Positions 36,027 through 49,797 of a DNA stretch of 64,000 nucleotides are shown here, piece after piece; positions within the stretch are counted from its first letter, which is position 1, and each line of letters opens with the position of its first letter. The stretch is taken from the NCBI GenBank assembly GCA_022865625.1, contig JALHTB010000166.1:22120-86119 (forward strand), given 5' to 3'. The notes under the pieces are model-generated. The model had not been told where the DNA came from. It did no database searches and saw nothing but the letters and a program-made list of their open reading frames with translations. Origin of the DNA: Candidatus Bathyarchaeota archaeon. GTDB taxonomy: Archaea > Thermoproteota > Bathyarchaeia > 40CM-2-53-6 > FEN-987. Made by a program: the position numbers and the translations under genes.

Positions 36027-37268
36027 ATGAGATCGCAAGACATTTTCATCTTGGCCTTTAAGGCATTGAAGGATCGAAAGCTCAGAAGTGGCCTAACCGT
36101 TCTCGGAATAACCATAGGGACCTCAATGATTGTTGCGTTGATAGCCTCCACAACGGGATTGACTGCAAACATTACTAAGCAAATATCGAAGATGGGGGTC
36201 ACCACACTCACAATCATGCCGACGGGCAGGACGGTTCACGTAACGGATGAAGATGTGGCAGCTCTCGAGAATCTCGAAGGTGTCAGGGACGTCATCCCAT
36301 ACTATTCGAGCAGACTTCAGATAAACTACGGTTCAACGACGCTGTCAGTTCAGATCTACGGACTCGACCACAACAAGCTCTTCTCACTCTACCAAGGCCT
36401 GGAGCTTGATCGAGGAGGTCTTGCTGACCCCTATGACCCGACAGGAGCGGTCGTAGGATCATCCATCTCTAGGCCTCCGGAACAGGATCTGCCCTCGGTT
36501 GACATCAATGAGCTGCTCGTACTCGAGCAGCAGAGTACAGGAAGAACGCGAGGCCCCAGCTATGCCTACCTGGTGAAAGGGGTGCTGAAATCCTTTGGCG
36601 CTGCAGGCTTTCTCAACATCGATGAATCAGTATTCATTTCTTTGGTTGCAGCGCGATTGTCGTTCAAGCTCACGTACTATTCAGGAGTGTATGTTATCGC
36701 CAATTCTCCTGCGGAGGTTTCTCTGGCTCAGACAAACATTCAGGACTACTTCGGAACCAACGTGCGAGTGATGGGTGCCCAATCTATGCTGGAGACTGTT
36801 CAGTCGATAACGAATCAGTTGACCTTTTTCATGGGAGGAATAGCTGCAGTGTCTCTCTTCGTTGCTGGTGTGGGCATCACGAACACGATGTTTGTGTCGA
36901 TCATGGAACGGACAAGGGAGATTGGCGTGCTGAAAGCGATTGGATATAGGGCTCGAAACATACTCATGATGTTTCTGGCAGAAGCAAGCATGACTGGAGT
37001 CATAGGAGGATTCCTCGGAACCGTAGTCGGTGTACTTCTCTCGTTTCTGCTCACGGGAGGACTAGCAGGCATGGGGGGAGGTATGGGGGGCCAAAGAATG
37101 ATGGGACCTTCACAGGGTTCGTCATCTGTAGGATTTACGCCTCTGATAACTTCTGATCTTATGATGTTCTCACTTCTGTTCCCGATCGGGATTTCGATTG
37201 TGGCTGGGATGTATCCCGCTTGGAGAGCCTCACGATTGAATATAGTGCTTGCATTGAAGTATGAATGA
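36027..37268 (+). CDS. MacB/FtsX-type ABC transporter permease
   Basis: A 413-residue permease. The first membrane helix follows LKDRKLRSGLTVLGITIG, the MacB periplasmic core domain covers about 55-260, and three helices follow from about 275 with MERTREIGVLKAIGYRARNILMMF, the conserved coupling loop region. A Gly/Met-rich loop (GMGGGMGGQRMMG) lies near residue 352 between the last helices, which is unusual. It starts 10 bp after the secreted partner gene with a gaggtg motif. Confidence 0.92.
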   Translation: MRSQDIFILAFKALKDRKLRSGLTVLGITIGTSMIVALIASTTGLTANITKQISKMGVTTLTIMPTGRTVHVTDEDVAALENLEGVRDVIPYYSSRLQINYGSTTLSVQIYGLDHNKLFSLYQGLELDRGGLADPYDPTGAVVGSSISRPPEQDLPSVDINELLVLEQQSTGRTRGPSYAYLVKGVLKSFGAAGFLNIDESVFISLVAARLSFKLTYYSGVYVIANSPAEVSLAQTNIQDYFGTNVRVMGAQSMLETVQSITNQLTFFMGGIAAVSLFVAGVGITNTMFVSIMERTREIGVLKAIGYRARNILMMFLAEASMTGVIGGFLGTVVGVLLSFLLTGGLAGMGGGMGGQRMMGPSQGSSSVGFTPLITSDLMMFSLLFPIGISIVAGMYPAWRASRLNIVLALKYE

Positions 37269-40162
37269 AGCGAGTCACACATCGAAATTGCGAATCGTCG
37301 ATCTTCAGACAACAACGGTGCCTGTCAATGCATACACGACTTCAAAGCTGTCAGACATTCTTCAAGGTAATCGTCGTACTCCTGCTTGTTCTATCCTCTC
37401 AGCTTCTGTCACAGCCGGTGGCGGTCGCAGTGATCGGAGACAAAGCCACAGTATCTCCTGGGAAGATTCCTTACCCTGCTCCCAAGAATGACACAGACCA
37501 TTATCTAGGCAATAGCACGTTTCGAGACGGCGTAAATGTGCAACTTGAGTACCCGCGATCATTCATTCTTCAAGAAACGGTTGGGGATCTTGTCTTCAGA
37601 CTCAACCTGAGGGCGCCAGTGGACCGAACTGACATCTACATTCCACCCGAGTTCAAGGTCAATACCGGTAAGGGCTATATCTGGTCAAGCATAAACAACA
37701 GCTATGCCCAGATCGGCATATCCAAACTGTCGAGCTCACATAAGACAGCTCCAAATTGGTATGATGTTTCAGTAACCAACTCGGGGAACAAAACGGGGCC
37801 TTCTTCGTATTCCAGCAAGGGAACGATATGGCCGGGGAACTACACCGTAAGGCTATTCAACACAACAGCACCCAGTGTAGTAGGCCGGTATTTCTTCAAG
37901 GTTTTCACGGGCGGAACATCAATCGGTGCCATGAACTTTCCTTCAGTGGTTGTGTCTGCAGATCCGAATCCGGCGTATGTTTCTGGGTTCGTGAAGTATG
38001 GAGGTCATGTTAATGGCTTTGGCTATGGTGGGGATCCCGCTGCCTCCTTCTATGGGCATCCGATCGGGTCCAGTGGCCCAGCTGGGCTTTTGAATTATAC
38101 GGAAGGTGGGAAGGTGATGGCTATGGGCGTAACGCCGGAGGGGCGAATAGTCGTCGGTCAAGCCTACTTCAACTCGACCAGCAGCAACTATACGTTGTAT
38201 GGGCTTGCTGCTGGACGTTACCGTTTGAATGCGACGGCTGCAGGATTCTCGCCGGCAGAGCTATCCTACAACGTAATGCTCAAGTCCGGGCAATCGTTGA
38301 CAGGAGTTGATATCTTTCTTGAACGCAGTCCCAGTCTTTCAGTCCAGGTGCTGTCAAGAAGAATGGGGGAGCCGGAGCCGTGGGGGGTTTACTATGTTGC
38401 TGGCAAAAAGAGTAGCAAGAACGTGACTCTTGAGATCTTGGACTATGCGAATCTCACAGTGGTGTCGCGTATAGCCGAGGAGGCAGCTGGCCCAGAAAAG
38501 ACAGACTACGTGTTCAACTATAACGGTTCAAAAGATTTGGATGGGCATATACCTCAGGAAGCGGCGGGCCACGTCGCAGGCATATCCCTTGGAGCATACT
38601 GCCTTAGGGTCTGGGTGAACGGTTACATTCAGCCAAGCGCGTTAAACGAGTATGTGCTTAGACGTGACTGCGCTGTCTCCTTCTCCCAGAACGAACAGCA
38701 CAGGCGTATTGATCTTCCGCTTGAGAAGACCGGAACCCTCACGGTGACGGTTCATTTTCTGAATTCCACTCAGACGCGGTTGAGCTGTGTCCTTTTTTCG
38801 GGCACGCTGAAGGTGGAGGCGTATGATGTTGATGATGTGCTTCGGGCAAGCAATTCAACCTCCGTTAAGGTTGGGCCGAATTCATGGAACGTTTCGCTTA
38901 CGGGGCCTTCGGGGACGGGGAAAGGTTACGGTCTGCCTCCTGGCATCTACAAGATCAAAGCAACTTTTCCAGGCTACGTTCAGGATCCGGATGAACACAA
39001 GATCACGATTGGAGGTGGCAATTCCTCAACAAGCCTGCACATGCTGCTGATGGGTAGGCTCAATCTTGCTGTTTTTTCTGTCAATTGGCAGAGGCCCCCA
39101 ACGGCAATTCTTTGGGGATACCCGAACTCAACGATCACCGTAGAGATTAGGGACGTGTATGGTGTTGAAGTGTACAAGACGGTCAAAGGTATGCAACCAA
39201 AAAAAGTGAAGCCTTGCGCTGTGAATTTCACTGATGTGACAGATTTCGATGATAAGACTGGCCGACCATCCGTAACCTATTCGATTTACGTCTTCACCTG
39301 CGGATACTATCAAGAGGAGCCAGTGTTCTTCTCTGTAGGGAGATGTGGAATAGCTGACATATCAGTATCCGTGAAAGAAGGCGTACGAATAGGAGTCACA
39401 TTGGTCTTTGAGAAGCAGAGGATTCTCGACTCGATAGACACCTACAAAACTGATTGGATATTTGACTGGAGCAGAGTTCCAGTTCGGTTCGAGATATATG
39501 ATTCAAGAGCCCAGTTTGTTGGGGCAAACACGACCTATGTGAAAAGCACAGCAGTGGTTTTCTCCTCGACTATTGTAGGCTTCAAGAGCTACTCGGGCAG
39601 CCGGGTGGAGACAAGATGGGCTAACTACTACGACACGACGGATGGGAGTGGGCAGAAGGATTACGGGTTGAAACCAGATCTATACACAGTGAAGGTATTC
39701 GTTCCTGGCTACTATCAACAGAGTGATCCTACTCTGGATCTGAGAACACCTCGATCTGTCAACGCCACGATAGTGATGCAGAGAATGGGGCATCTCTCCG
39801 GAACGGTCCTCGCATTCAACCCAATGTACGAGAAGTACATGAGAATCTCATGGATCTCCGTTGACGTTCTAGGGCAAGACACCACGCTGCGAACCTGCAC
39901 CCTCGACGGGCTCTACGAGCTTTGGGTCAATCCAGGATCCTACCTCATGATCTTCTCACTTCCAGACTATCAGACAAAATCCCTCCGAATGCAAGTGACC
40001 GAGGGATCAGACATTCCAAGAAACTTAGAACTACTTCCCCTCGGAATGTCGATTCGATCACACCTCCAGCTTCTTGCCTTACCATCAGTCTGGTTCCACA
40101 CGGGATTTGATCTCAGCGTCCTGGAGCTGGCTCAACCTGAAGGCGGACTCTCGAAAGAGTAA
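37265..40162 (+). CDS. Very large secreted carboxypeptidase-regulatory-like repeat protein
   Basis: A 965-residue protein whose ATG overlaps the permease stop (ATGA). The hydrophobic signal (FFKVIVVLLLVLSSQLLSQP) begins about residue 32, so an ATG at 37328 may be the true start. The rest contains repeated carboxypeptidase-regulatory-like and Ig-like sandwiches, each with motifs such as YTLYGLAAGRYRLNATAAGF and GLPPGIYKIKATFPGYVQ and a final SGTVLAFNP...LYELWVNPGSYLMIFSLPDY. No enzyme motif or C-terminal membrane helix is seen. It may be the exported or surface-assembled client of the ABC system. Confidence 0.8.
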   Translation: MKRVTHRNCESSIFRQQRCLSMHTRLQSCQTFFKVIVVLLLVLSSQLLSQPVAVAVIGDKATVSPGKIPYPAPKNDTDHYLGNSTFRDGVNVQLEYPRSFILQETVGDLVFRLNLRAPVDRTDIYIPPEFKVNTGKGYIWSSINNSYAQIGISKLSSSHKTAPNWYDVSVTNSGNKTGPSSYSSKGTIWPGNYTVRLFNTTAPSVVGRYFFKVFTGGTSIGAMNFPSVVVSADPNPAYVSGFVKYGGHVNGFGYGGDPAASFYGHPIGSSGPAGLLNYTEGGKVMAMGVTPEGRIVVGQAYFNSTSSNYTLYGLAAGRYRLNATAAGFSPAELSYNVMLKSGQSLTGVDIFLERSPSLSVQVLSRRMGEPEPWGVYYVAGKKSSKNVTLEILDYANLTVVSRIAEEAAGPEKTDYVFNYNGSKDLDGHIPQEAAGHVAGISLGAYCLRVWVNGYIQPSALNEYVLRRDCAVSFSQNEQHRRIDLPLEKTGTLTVTVHFLNSTQTRLSCVLFSGTLKVEAYDVDDVLRASNSTSVKVGPNSWNVSLTGPSGTGKGYGLPPGIYKIKATFPGYVQDPDEHKITIGGGNSSTSLHMLLMGRLNLAVFSVNWQRPPTAILWGYPNSTITVEIRDVYGVEVYKTVKGMQPKKVKPCAVNFTDVTDFDDKTGRPSVTYSIYVFTCGYYQEEPVFFSVGRCGIADISVSVKEGVRIGVTLVFEKQRILDSIDTYKTDWIFDWSRVPVRFEIYDSRAQFVGANTTYVKSTAVVFSSTIVGFKSYSGSRVETRWANYYDTTDGSGQKDYGLKPDLYTVKVFVPGYYQQSDPTLDLRTPRSVNATIVMQRMGHLSGTVLAFNPMYEKYMRISWISVDVLGQDTTLRTCTLDGLYELWVNPGSYLMIFSLPDYQTKSLRMQVTEGSDIPRNLELLPLGMSIRSHLQLLALPSVWFHTGFDLSVLELAQPEGGLSKE

Positions 40163-40168
40163 CGACTC

Positions 40169-41143
40169 ATGATTCGTTTCGGAGTATGCTCACCTCAGGA
40201 TGGCATGCGATTTCAAGAACTGAAAGAAACGATTCTGGAAGCTGAGAGACTAGGCTTCGATTCGTTCTGGTTGTTTGACCACTTGTTCGGTTTCCCTTTG
40301 CCCGGCCGCACGCCGTTCTTGGAATGTTGGACGACGTTGTCTGCTCTGTCAACATTGACAAACCGTATTCGCTTGGGCACACTTGTCACGAACATTCAGT
40401 ACAGGCCTCCTTCGTTGATTGCCAAAATGGCCGCCACCTTAGACGTGATAAGCGGTGGCAGATCGGAACTCGGTTTGGGCGCGGGTGGAACAGGCAGAGC
40501 CGCTTGGCATCAAAAACTTGGGTACATCCCAGAATATGCTGCGTACGGAACATGTTTTCCCGAGAAACCCTCCACTAGGATTCGGAGACTCGATGAAGCT
40601 GCAGAGGTGATCAAGCTCATGTGGACAAAGGAACAGGCAACCTACGATGGAGCATATTACAAGATCAGGAGCGCTGTATGTGATCCTAGACCAATCCAGA
40701 AACCTCACCCTAGAATCTGGATCGCTGGAGGAGGTGAAAAGCTCCTATTACGAGTCGCTGCAAGGAGAGCGAATGGCACCAATTTCGCATGGGATCTGTC
40801 GCCCACAGACTTCAGACGTAAGCTCTCCATACTGAGAGGCCATTGCGAGACTGCGGGAACAGACTTCACTAGTATCACAAAGTCACTCTCTGCAGGTGTT
40901 TTGATCGCAAACGAGGAAAGTCAGATGGACGCCATGAAGAAGGATCTGATGAGAAGGTATCTTGAAGTGGAGGGAAATGTGCCGTACGCTCTCAGAGAGA
41001 GTGGACTCGTCGGGACTCCCCATCAATGTGGACAGAAATTGAGAGAGTTTGTTGAGGCTGGAGCAGAATACTTCATGCTTGTCTTTAGCGACCTCGGCCA
41101 GATGAAGCTTTTCGGAGAAACAGTTCTTCCCCAATTCAGCTAG
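40169..41143 (+). CDS. LLM-class, probably F420-dependent oxidoreductase
   Basis: A 324-residue luciferase-like TIM barrel. MIRFGVCSPQDGM, EAERLGFDSFWLFDHLFG, LTNRIRLGTLVTNIQYRPPS and the loop ISGGRSELGLGAGG are typical, as is RIWIAGGGEKLLLRVAARRA. In archaea such proteins generally use coenzyme F420, for example methylenetetrahydromethanopterin reductase and alcohol dehydrogenase homologues. The substrate is unknown. It starts 6 bp after the large secreted protein gene and converges on pcp with 2 bp between stops. Confidence 0.88.
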   Translation: MIRFGVCSPQDGMRFQELKETILEAERLGFDSFWLFDHLFGFPLPGRTPFLECWTTLSALSTLTNRIRLGTLVTNIQYRPPSLIAKMAATLDVISGGRSELGLGAGGTGRAAWHQKLGYIPEYAAYGTCFPEKPSTRIRRLDEAAEVIKLMWTKEQATYDGAYYKIRSAVCDPRPIQKPHPRIWIAGGGEKLLLRVAARRANGTNFAWDLSPTDFRRKLSILRGHCETAGTDFTSITKSLSAGVLIANEESQMDAMKKDLMRRYLEVEGNVPYALRESGLVGTPHQCGQKLREFVEAGAEYFMLVFSDLGQMKLFGETVLPQFS

Positions 41144-41145
41144 AG

Positions 41146-41769
41146 TCAGAGAAGACTCTTCTTTATCGCGATTTCAATTCCTTTGCGCATCGTTTCCAAA
41201 GACATGCTTGGTGTTTGGGTCCTAGTCTTCAGATATTTCTCAGCCGCTTGACTCGGTAGATTCGGGATGTGGATGAACCCAGCCTTTGCATCCAATCCGT
41301 TCTTTGCTATGTGATTGAGGCTGGTGTACATGATGAAGTTGCAGAGATACATGCCGGCCGTATTGGACACTGAGGCTGGGATTTCGTTCGAGAGTAAGGC
41401 TGCAACTATCTTCTTGATCGGAATGGTTGCGAGGTATGCTGTAGGACCGTTCGGATCTATCGGAGCGTCCAGAGGCTTGGATCCAGAGGCGTCGGGAATA
41501 GAGAAGTCAGCCACGTTTACTGCGACTCGTTCTACTGAGAGATCCATTCGTCCTGGTGCAAGTCCGAGGTTGAGGACTAGTCTCGGATGAAGTGAGTCGA
41601 TTAGTCTAGGTATGATTCGAGAGACTTCTTTGGCGGATACCTTCAGCCTCACTCCTTTGATTCTGCAACCGGAGATTCGGTTGCCATTTAGAAGCTTCGC
41701 GACTTCCCAGGTGGGATTTGTTCTCTCTTTTCCGTATGGGCCAAAGCCAGTTACCAGCACTTGATCCAA
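41146..41769 (-). CDS. pcp: Pyrrolidone-carboxylate peptidase
   Basis: A 207-residue C15 peptidase that removes N-terminal pyroglutamate. VLVTGFGPYGKERTNPTWE is the N-terminal motif. The catalytic triad is visible as Glu in SVERVAVNVADF, Cys in NTAGMYLCNFIMY and His in AGFIHIPNLPSQ. The TTG at 41769 is the earliest start that keeps the family N-terminus; no ATG is available before it. Confidence 0.93.
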   Translation of the reverse strand: MDQVLVTGFGPYGKERTNPTWEVAKLLNGNRISGCRIKGVRLKVSAKEVSRIIPRLIDSLHPRLVLNLGLAPGRMDLSVERVAVNVADFSIPDASGSKPLDAPIDPNGPTAYLATIPIKKIVAALLSNEIPASVSNTAGMYLCNFIMYTSLNHIAKNGLDAKAGFIHIPNLPSQAAEKYLKTRTQTPSMSLETMRKGIEIAIKKSLL

Positions 41770-41963
41770 TTGCTCTCACGCCACGCATTCGCCAATAGCC
41801 ATCAGTACTCTTAAGTTTTCAGAGTCATGTGCCTGCAAGCACGCGCTAATACGAACTAGATGATCGATGTTGCGTACGGGAAAATGCATCGTCTCGGTAG
41901 GTCAAACGTATTCTTAAGCATGCGCTCCCATCATTGACTGAGAAACAAGGTGGGTGCAGTTTG

Positions 41964-42722
41964 ATGTTTGATTCTCATACACACGTCGACACAATCAGAT
42001 GCGAAGACATTGAGATGATGGCAGTCTCAGGGATCAAGAGGTTGATGCTTTGCACTGGCCCCAACGGAGCGACAGTGCATACGACGCTACTCGACTACTA
42101 CGAACAGATGCTGACAACACATTCTTTGAAAGTGAAGGATCGAGGAATCGAATCCTACGTTGCGGTCGGAGTGCATCCCATGTCTATTCCGAAAGACTAT
42201 GAGAAAGCGTTGAGTCACCTGCCCTCTCTCTTTGAACGTGAATCTGTGGTTGCGATTGGCGAGATCGGAATTCACACCGGAAGCGAAATGGAGCAAACAG
42301 TCTTCCGAAGACAGGTGGAGATCGCAAAAGATCACAAGCTTCCGATAATAGTTCACACACCGATACCTGAAAAAAAGCGAACCGTAGAGATCATTCTAAG
42401 TGTCTCAAGACAGGTCGGGTTCGATCCCCAGAAATTGATTGTGGATCACTCATCGAAAGAAGTGATGAGAGAAATACTTGAGGCCAGGGCCAACGTTGGG
42501 CTGACCTTGAGAAGAGATATGCTTTCGAACGAAGATGCTTATGAGATCTTGAAAGAGAATTCTGAGCGCGTCGTGCTGGGAAGCGATGCTAATGGGCTCA
42601 GGCCTTCTGATCCTTTGGCTGTTTCGAAATTTGCCTGGTATTGTCGTCAGAAAGGAATGAATGAAAAGGTAATGCAGAAAATATTCTGGGAGAATCCGAA
42701 CAGAATCCTCGGTTTGGAATAG
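41964..42722 (+). CDS. TatD-type metal-dependent hydrolase
   Basis: A 252-residue amidohydrolase-fold protein. MFDSHTHVDT holds the HxH metal ligands, YVAVGVHPMSIP and AIGEIGIHTG the next ligand region, KLPIIVHTPIPEKKRT and LIVDHSSKEV further His ligands, and VVLGSDANGL the metal Asp. This archaeal branch (COG1099-like) is related to TatD DNases; the substrate is unproven. A TTG 30 bases upstream is also compatible with a TATA-like tattctta at about 41908, but homology starts at the ATG. Confidence 0.88.
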   Translation: MFDSHTHVDTIRCEDIEMMAVSGIKRLMLCTGPNGATVHTTLLDYYEQMLTTHSLKVKDRGIESYVAVGVHPMSIPKDYEKALSHLPSLFERESVVAIGEIGIHTGSEMEQTVFRRQVEIAKDHKLPIIVHTPIPEKKRTVEIILSVSRQVGFDPQKLIVDHSSKEVMREILEARANVGLTLRRDMLSNEDAYEILKENSERVVLGSDANGLRPSDPLAVSKFAWYCRQKGMNEKVMQKIFWENPNRILGLE

Positions 42723-42760
42723 ATCTCTGAATTTGTTTTGATCGATTTGAGGCTGTAGAA

Positions 42761-42770
42761 ACATTTATAT
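42761..42770 (+). promoter_or_regulatory. TATA box of the rRNA operon
   Basis: The sequence acatttatat lies 40 bp past the TatD-like gene and about 275 bp before the 16S start. It is the strongest archaeal TATA match in this interval and would start transcription near 42790. The following 250 bp are leader sequence with no gene. Confidence 0.6.
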
Positions 42771-43045
42771 GAAATGCAGAGTGTTGTGTATTCAGCGATT
42801 GTTAGTAACACAATTCGCTTCCCGCGATGCCGGCGGCGGCGTCAACTTGACGATTAGGGTTTACAGCCCGTGGATGAAATGTTGACCTCCAATCGCGGGG
42901 AAATGAATGAGGGCCCGAACAAACCTAGGACTTGTCCCTGGAACGTTTGGGTCTTATGTCGGCTTGCAGTGTACTCTGCCAATCTCCAGTCCACTAAATG
43001 AAGTGGCTGTGCTTCAAGTAAGTCGTCCTAACTAGAATTGTCCTG
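42771..43045 (+). other. Pre-rRNA leader with 16S processing stem arm
   Basis: No coding frame is convincing here. TCCAGTCC at 42985-42992 is complementary to GGACTGGA at 44595-44602 beyond the 16S 3' end. An additional GCC/GGC pairing lies outside an asymmetric loop, as expected for the bulge-helix-bulge stem cut by the archaeal splicing endonuclease. Confidence 0.55.
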
Positions 43046-44580
<1,535 letters not shown>

Positions 44581-44754
44581 AGAAAAGATGAGGCGGACTG
44601 GAAGGCAAATGGTGACTGTGAGCTAGTCGTTCCGAATATGCAACTTCCGATGGAAATGTTGGAAGTGAAGGATTGCAGTGGCCATCCATTGGCGAATGGA
44701 TGTTCACGATGAGCATCGTGCAGAGGCCTTGAACGCTAATCGAATGTGGGTTCC
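44581..44754 (+). other. 16S-23S spacer without tRNA
   Basis: About 174 nt with no tRNA gene. It carries the 3' arm of the 16S processing stem (44595-44602), a hairpin around GCAACTTCC...GGAAG, and the 5' arm of the 23S processing stem, CGAATGTGGGTTC at 44741-44753 with outer CGCT at 44734-44737. Spacers without tRNA-Ala are usual in TACK archaea and differ from most Euryarchaeota. Confidence 0.7.
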
Positions 44755-47819
<3,065 letters not shown>

Positions 47820-47946
47820 AGAATCCACATTCGAGCGAAATTCAGAGGCCTCTAGCACATGCTTCACCTATTCTTCACCTTGTGATCTGCTTCCAGTGTG
47901 AGCTATGGAGAAACTCTTGAGTACCAGAGGCAGCGTAGACTAGAAT

Positions 47947-48243
47947 GGTTGGCGAGCCGGTGGACGACTTCCGAGCTTCGGCTTGAGGAAACTCCACCCA
48001 CAGGACGGAGGCGCGGCGTCGTGAGACGTCGGGCGAGAGCCCGGGTGAGGACACAGAAAGAAAACCAGCATCAGTCAATGGCGATGAGGCGAATGCGTCG
48101 AGGAGACTGATGATTTGGGTGAAATGTCTGCCCGCGTTGTGAAAGGGATAATAGGCACCGATGAGCGCCGTCTGAGGCGCGGGTACCCCGATTAGACAAA
48201 TGTCGTCACGAACAGAAGGTGGGTTACGGCCGGGACGCCAACC
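47947..48243 (+). ncRNA. rnpB: RNase P RNA, archaeal type A-like
   Basis: The ends pair as GGTTGGCG (47947-47954) and CGCCAACC (48236-48243), forming P1. Conserved region I is GAGGAAACTCCACCC at 47985-47999 and conserved region V is AACAGAAGGTGGGTTACGG at 48211-48229; together they form P4. P3 is CCGAGCTTCGG at 47971-47981. At 297 nt the size is right. In P4 the near-universal G-C pair (AAAGUC with GGCUU) is inverted to C-G, while the bulged U is kept. The RNA matures tRNA 5' ends. It follows the 23S gene by about 125 bp. Confidence 0.9.
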
Positions 48244-48354
48244 AATCACCCACTTCTAGGGAACCGAATGCAGATCTGATGTGACCTCGAGTCTTCCTAT
48301 GCTCAAATACGAGCAACGGGTCTCAGGGAAACACAGACTGATGGAGGCACAAGG

Positions 48355-49161
48355 TTGATCGACGCCCGAATACTAGACTGGGTCGGGCTTCTGGCTAGTT
48401 TCACCTTTCTGACCTATTCATCATGGAAAGACATCATCAACAGAGAGGTTCCAGATCACGTCTGGTTCATTTCTTATCCGGTTGCGCTTGGGCTCTTGGC
48501 CGGCAGACTGATTATCCAGTCAAGCTCATGGGTGTTGATCCTAGCCTCGATTGCCAGTGCGCTTGTTCTTGGCTTTGCGTTGGCATACCTCGGTCTCTGG
48601 GGCGGCGCTGACACGAAAGGTCTCATCTGCTTGGCAATCATGAACCCACTCGTCCCAATACTTGATTGGTATGTCTCACCTGTGAATCCGCTTTTTCCTC
48701 TGACCGTGTTCTCAAACGCCTACATCGCATCTCTTGTTGTGGTCCCGTACGCCATCCAGAGGAATCTTAGAACGCGCCCATTGCATGAACTCTTCAAGGG
48801 CTTGGAAGAGGAAAGCCCCCTCCGAAAGGCTGCCGCATTCCTCACGGGATATCGAGTTCCAGTCGAAGAATCTCTGAACCCGAAATCGTTTCTGTTCCCT
48901 CTCGAATCCATCGATCAGCAAGGGTCGACATTGAGACGGCGTTTCACGTTCGGATTGAGAGTCGATCTTGATCCTGAGAAGAAACTGGCTGAAATCAAAG
49001 CGGCTGTCAGCTCTGGTGCGCTTCAAGGGACAATGTGGGCAAGTCCTGGGCTTCCATTTCTTGTCTTCATGACTGTCGGGTTTGTCGTATCGGTGCTATT
49101 CGGCGATATTGTTTGGCGGACTGTCTCTGTTATTGCACGGGTTGTCCATGGTTTGCCTTAG
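48355..49161 (+). CDS. Archaeal prepilin peptidase (FlaK/PibD-type, A24)
   Basis: A 268-residue membrane aspartyl protease that cleaves class III signal peptides of archaellins and pilins. The two catalytic Asp residues sit in SSWKDIINREVPDHVWF (first cytoplasmic loop) and LWGGADTKGLICL (GxGD motif, here GGAD). About six membrane helices are present. A cytoplasmic insertion of about 70 residues (about 160-235) carries RVPVEESLNPKSFLFPLE, as in FlaK-type enzymes. The TTG start at 48355 lacks a clear alternative. No pilin gene lies in the window. Confidence 0.88.
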   Translation: MIDARILDWVGLLASFTFLTYSSWKDIINREVPDHVWFISYPVALGLLAGRLIIQSSSWVLILASIASALVLGFALAYLGLWGGADTKGLICLAIMNPLVPILDWYVSPVNPLFPLTVFSNAYIASLVVVPYAIQRNLRTRPLHELFKGLEEESPLRKAAAFLTGYRVPVEESLNPKSFLFPLESIDQQGSTLRRRFTFGLRVDLDPEKKLAEIKAAVSSGALQGTMWASPGLPFLVFMTVGFVVSVLFGDIVWRTVSVIARVVHGLP

Positions 49162-49709
49162 TAGCCTATGTCCGAGCTTTCCAGACCGAAGTCCAACGCG
49201 ATCTCCACAATACTTTGCTCGTTTCGAGCCTGAGCGTAACTCCGAAGGAGGTCTTCGTTGAGATCAAAGAAAGATCCGCCCCAGCCAAACGGAACCAGAA
49301 GTTCCTTAGCTCGTGATCGAAACCCCATTATGTACAAGGCCGCGCTGAGCGCCTCTGCCGTTGAAAGCTTACCTATCTTAGCATAATTGACCGGATTAGC
49401 AGCAAGCAAGTTCGGAAGTTTGCGGCTGGCACCACGGAAGCGCGTCATGAAGATTCTAGCCGCTCTCTCCCAGGAACAGTCTATCGCTACTACTCCGGAT
49501 CGAATCCCCTCGTTCGCGTCTGACGGCAGGAGGAACTGCGGCGAGACTGGATTCAGTACGATCGCTGTCGTCCGAATCTGCGATGGTCTTCGTATCTTCG
49601 TTGCCAGCCTTCGTCTCACCAGGAGCGAAGCGGTGCACTTGCGTGGATCATCCTGCTCCATCATGTAGACGAAGACTTCGGGTGAGCTCTCTCTCTTTTC
49701 GTGGCGCAT
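49158..49709 (-). CDS. tsr3: rRNA aminocarboxypropyltransferase Tsr3
   Basis: A 183-residue Tsr3 (DUF367) homologue. It transfers the 3-amino-3-carboxypropyl group of SAM to a small-subunit rRNA uridine. VVAIDCSWERAARIF, RKLPNLLAANPVNYAKIGKLSTAEALSAALY (family core in two parts) and LVPFGWGGSFFDLNEDLL are diagnostic. GAGGATGA lies just upstream of the ATG at 49709. Its last 4 bases overlap the convergent prepilin peptidase gene. Confidence 0.92.
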   Translation of the reverse strand: MRHEKRESSPEVFVYMMEQDDPRKCTASLLVRRRLATKIRRPSQIRTTAIVLNPVSPQFLLPSDANEGIRSGVVAIDCSWERAARIFMTRFRGASRKLPNLLAANPVNYAKIGKLSTAEALSAALYIMGFRSRAKELLVPFGWGGSFFDLNEDLLRSYAQARNEQSIVEIALDFGLESSDIGY

Positions 49710-49770
49710 TTCATCCTCATCCTCGCTGACTAAGTACAGTCATGGATTCACATCTCCGGCGAATGTAGAA

Positions 49771-49780
49771 CGCTTTTAAG
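49771..49780 (+). promoter_or_regulatory. TATA box before a structured RNA candidate
   Basis: cgcttttaag lies about 25 bp upstream of 49798, the first base of a long hairpin. The spacing is ideal for an archaeal promoter. Confidence 0.45.
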
Positions 49781-49797
49781 GTGGTCCAGTTTCAACC

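Noticed and set aside
47875..48249. 124-codon minus-strand frame
   Set aside because: It is antisense to RNase P RNA, whose conserved regions and terminal stem explain the sequence.
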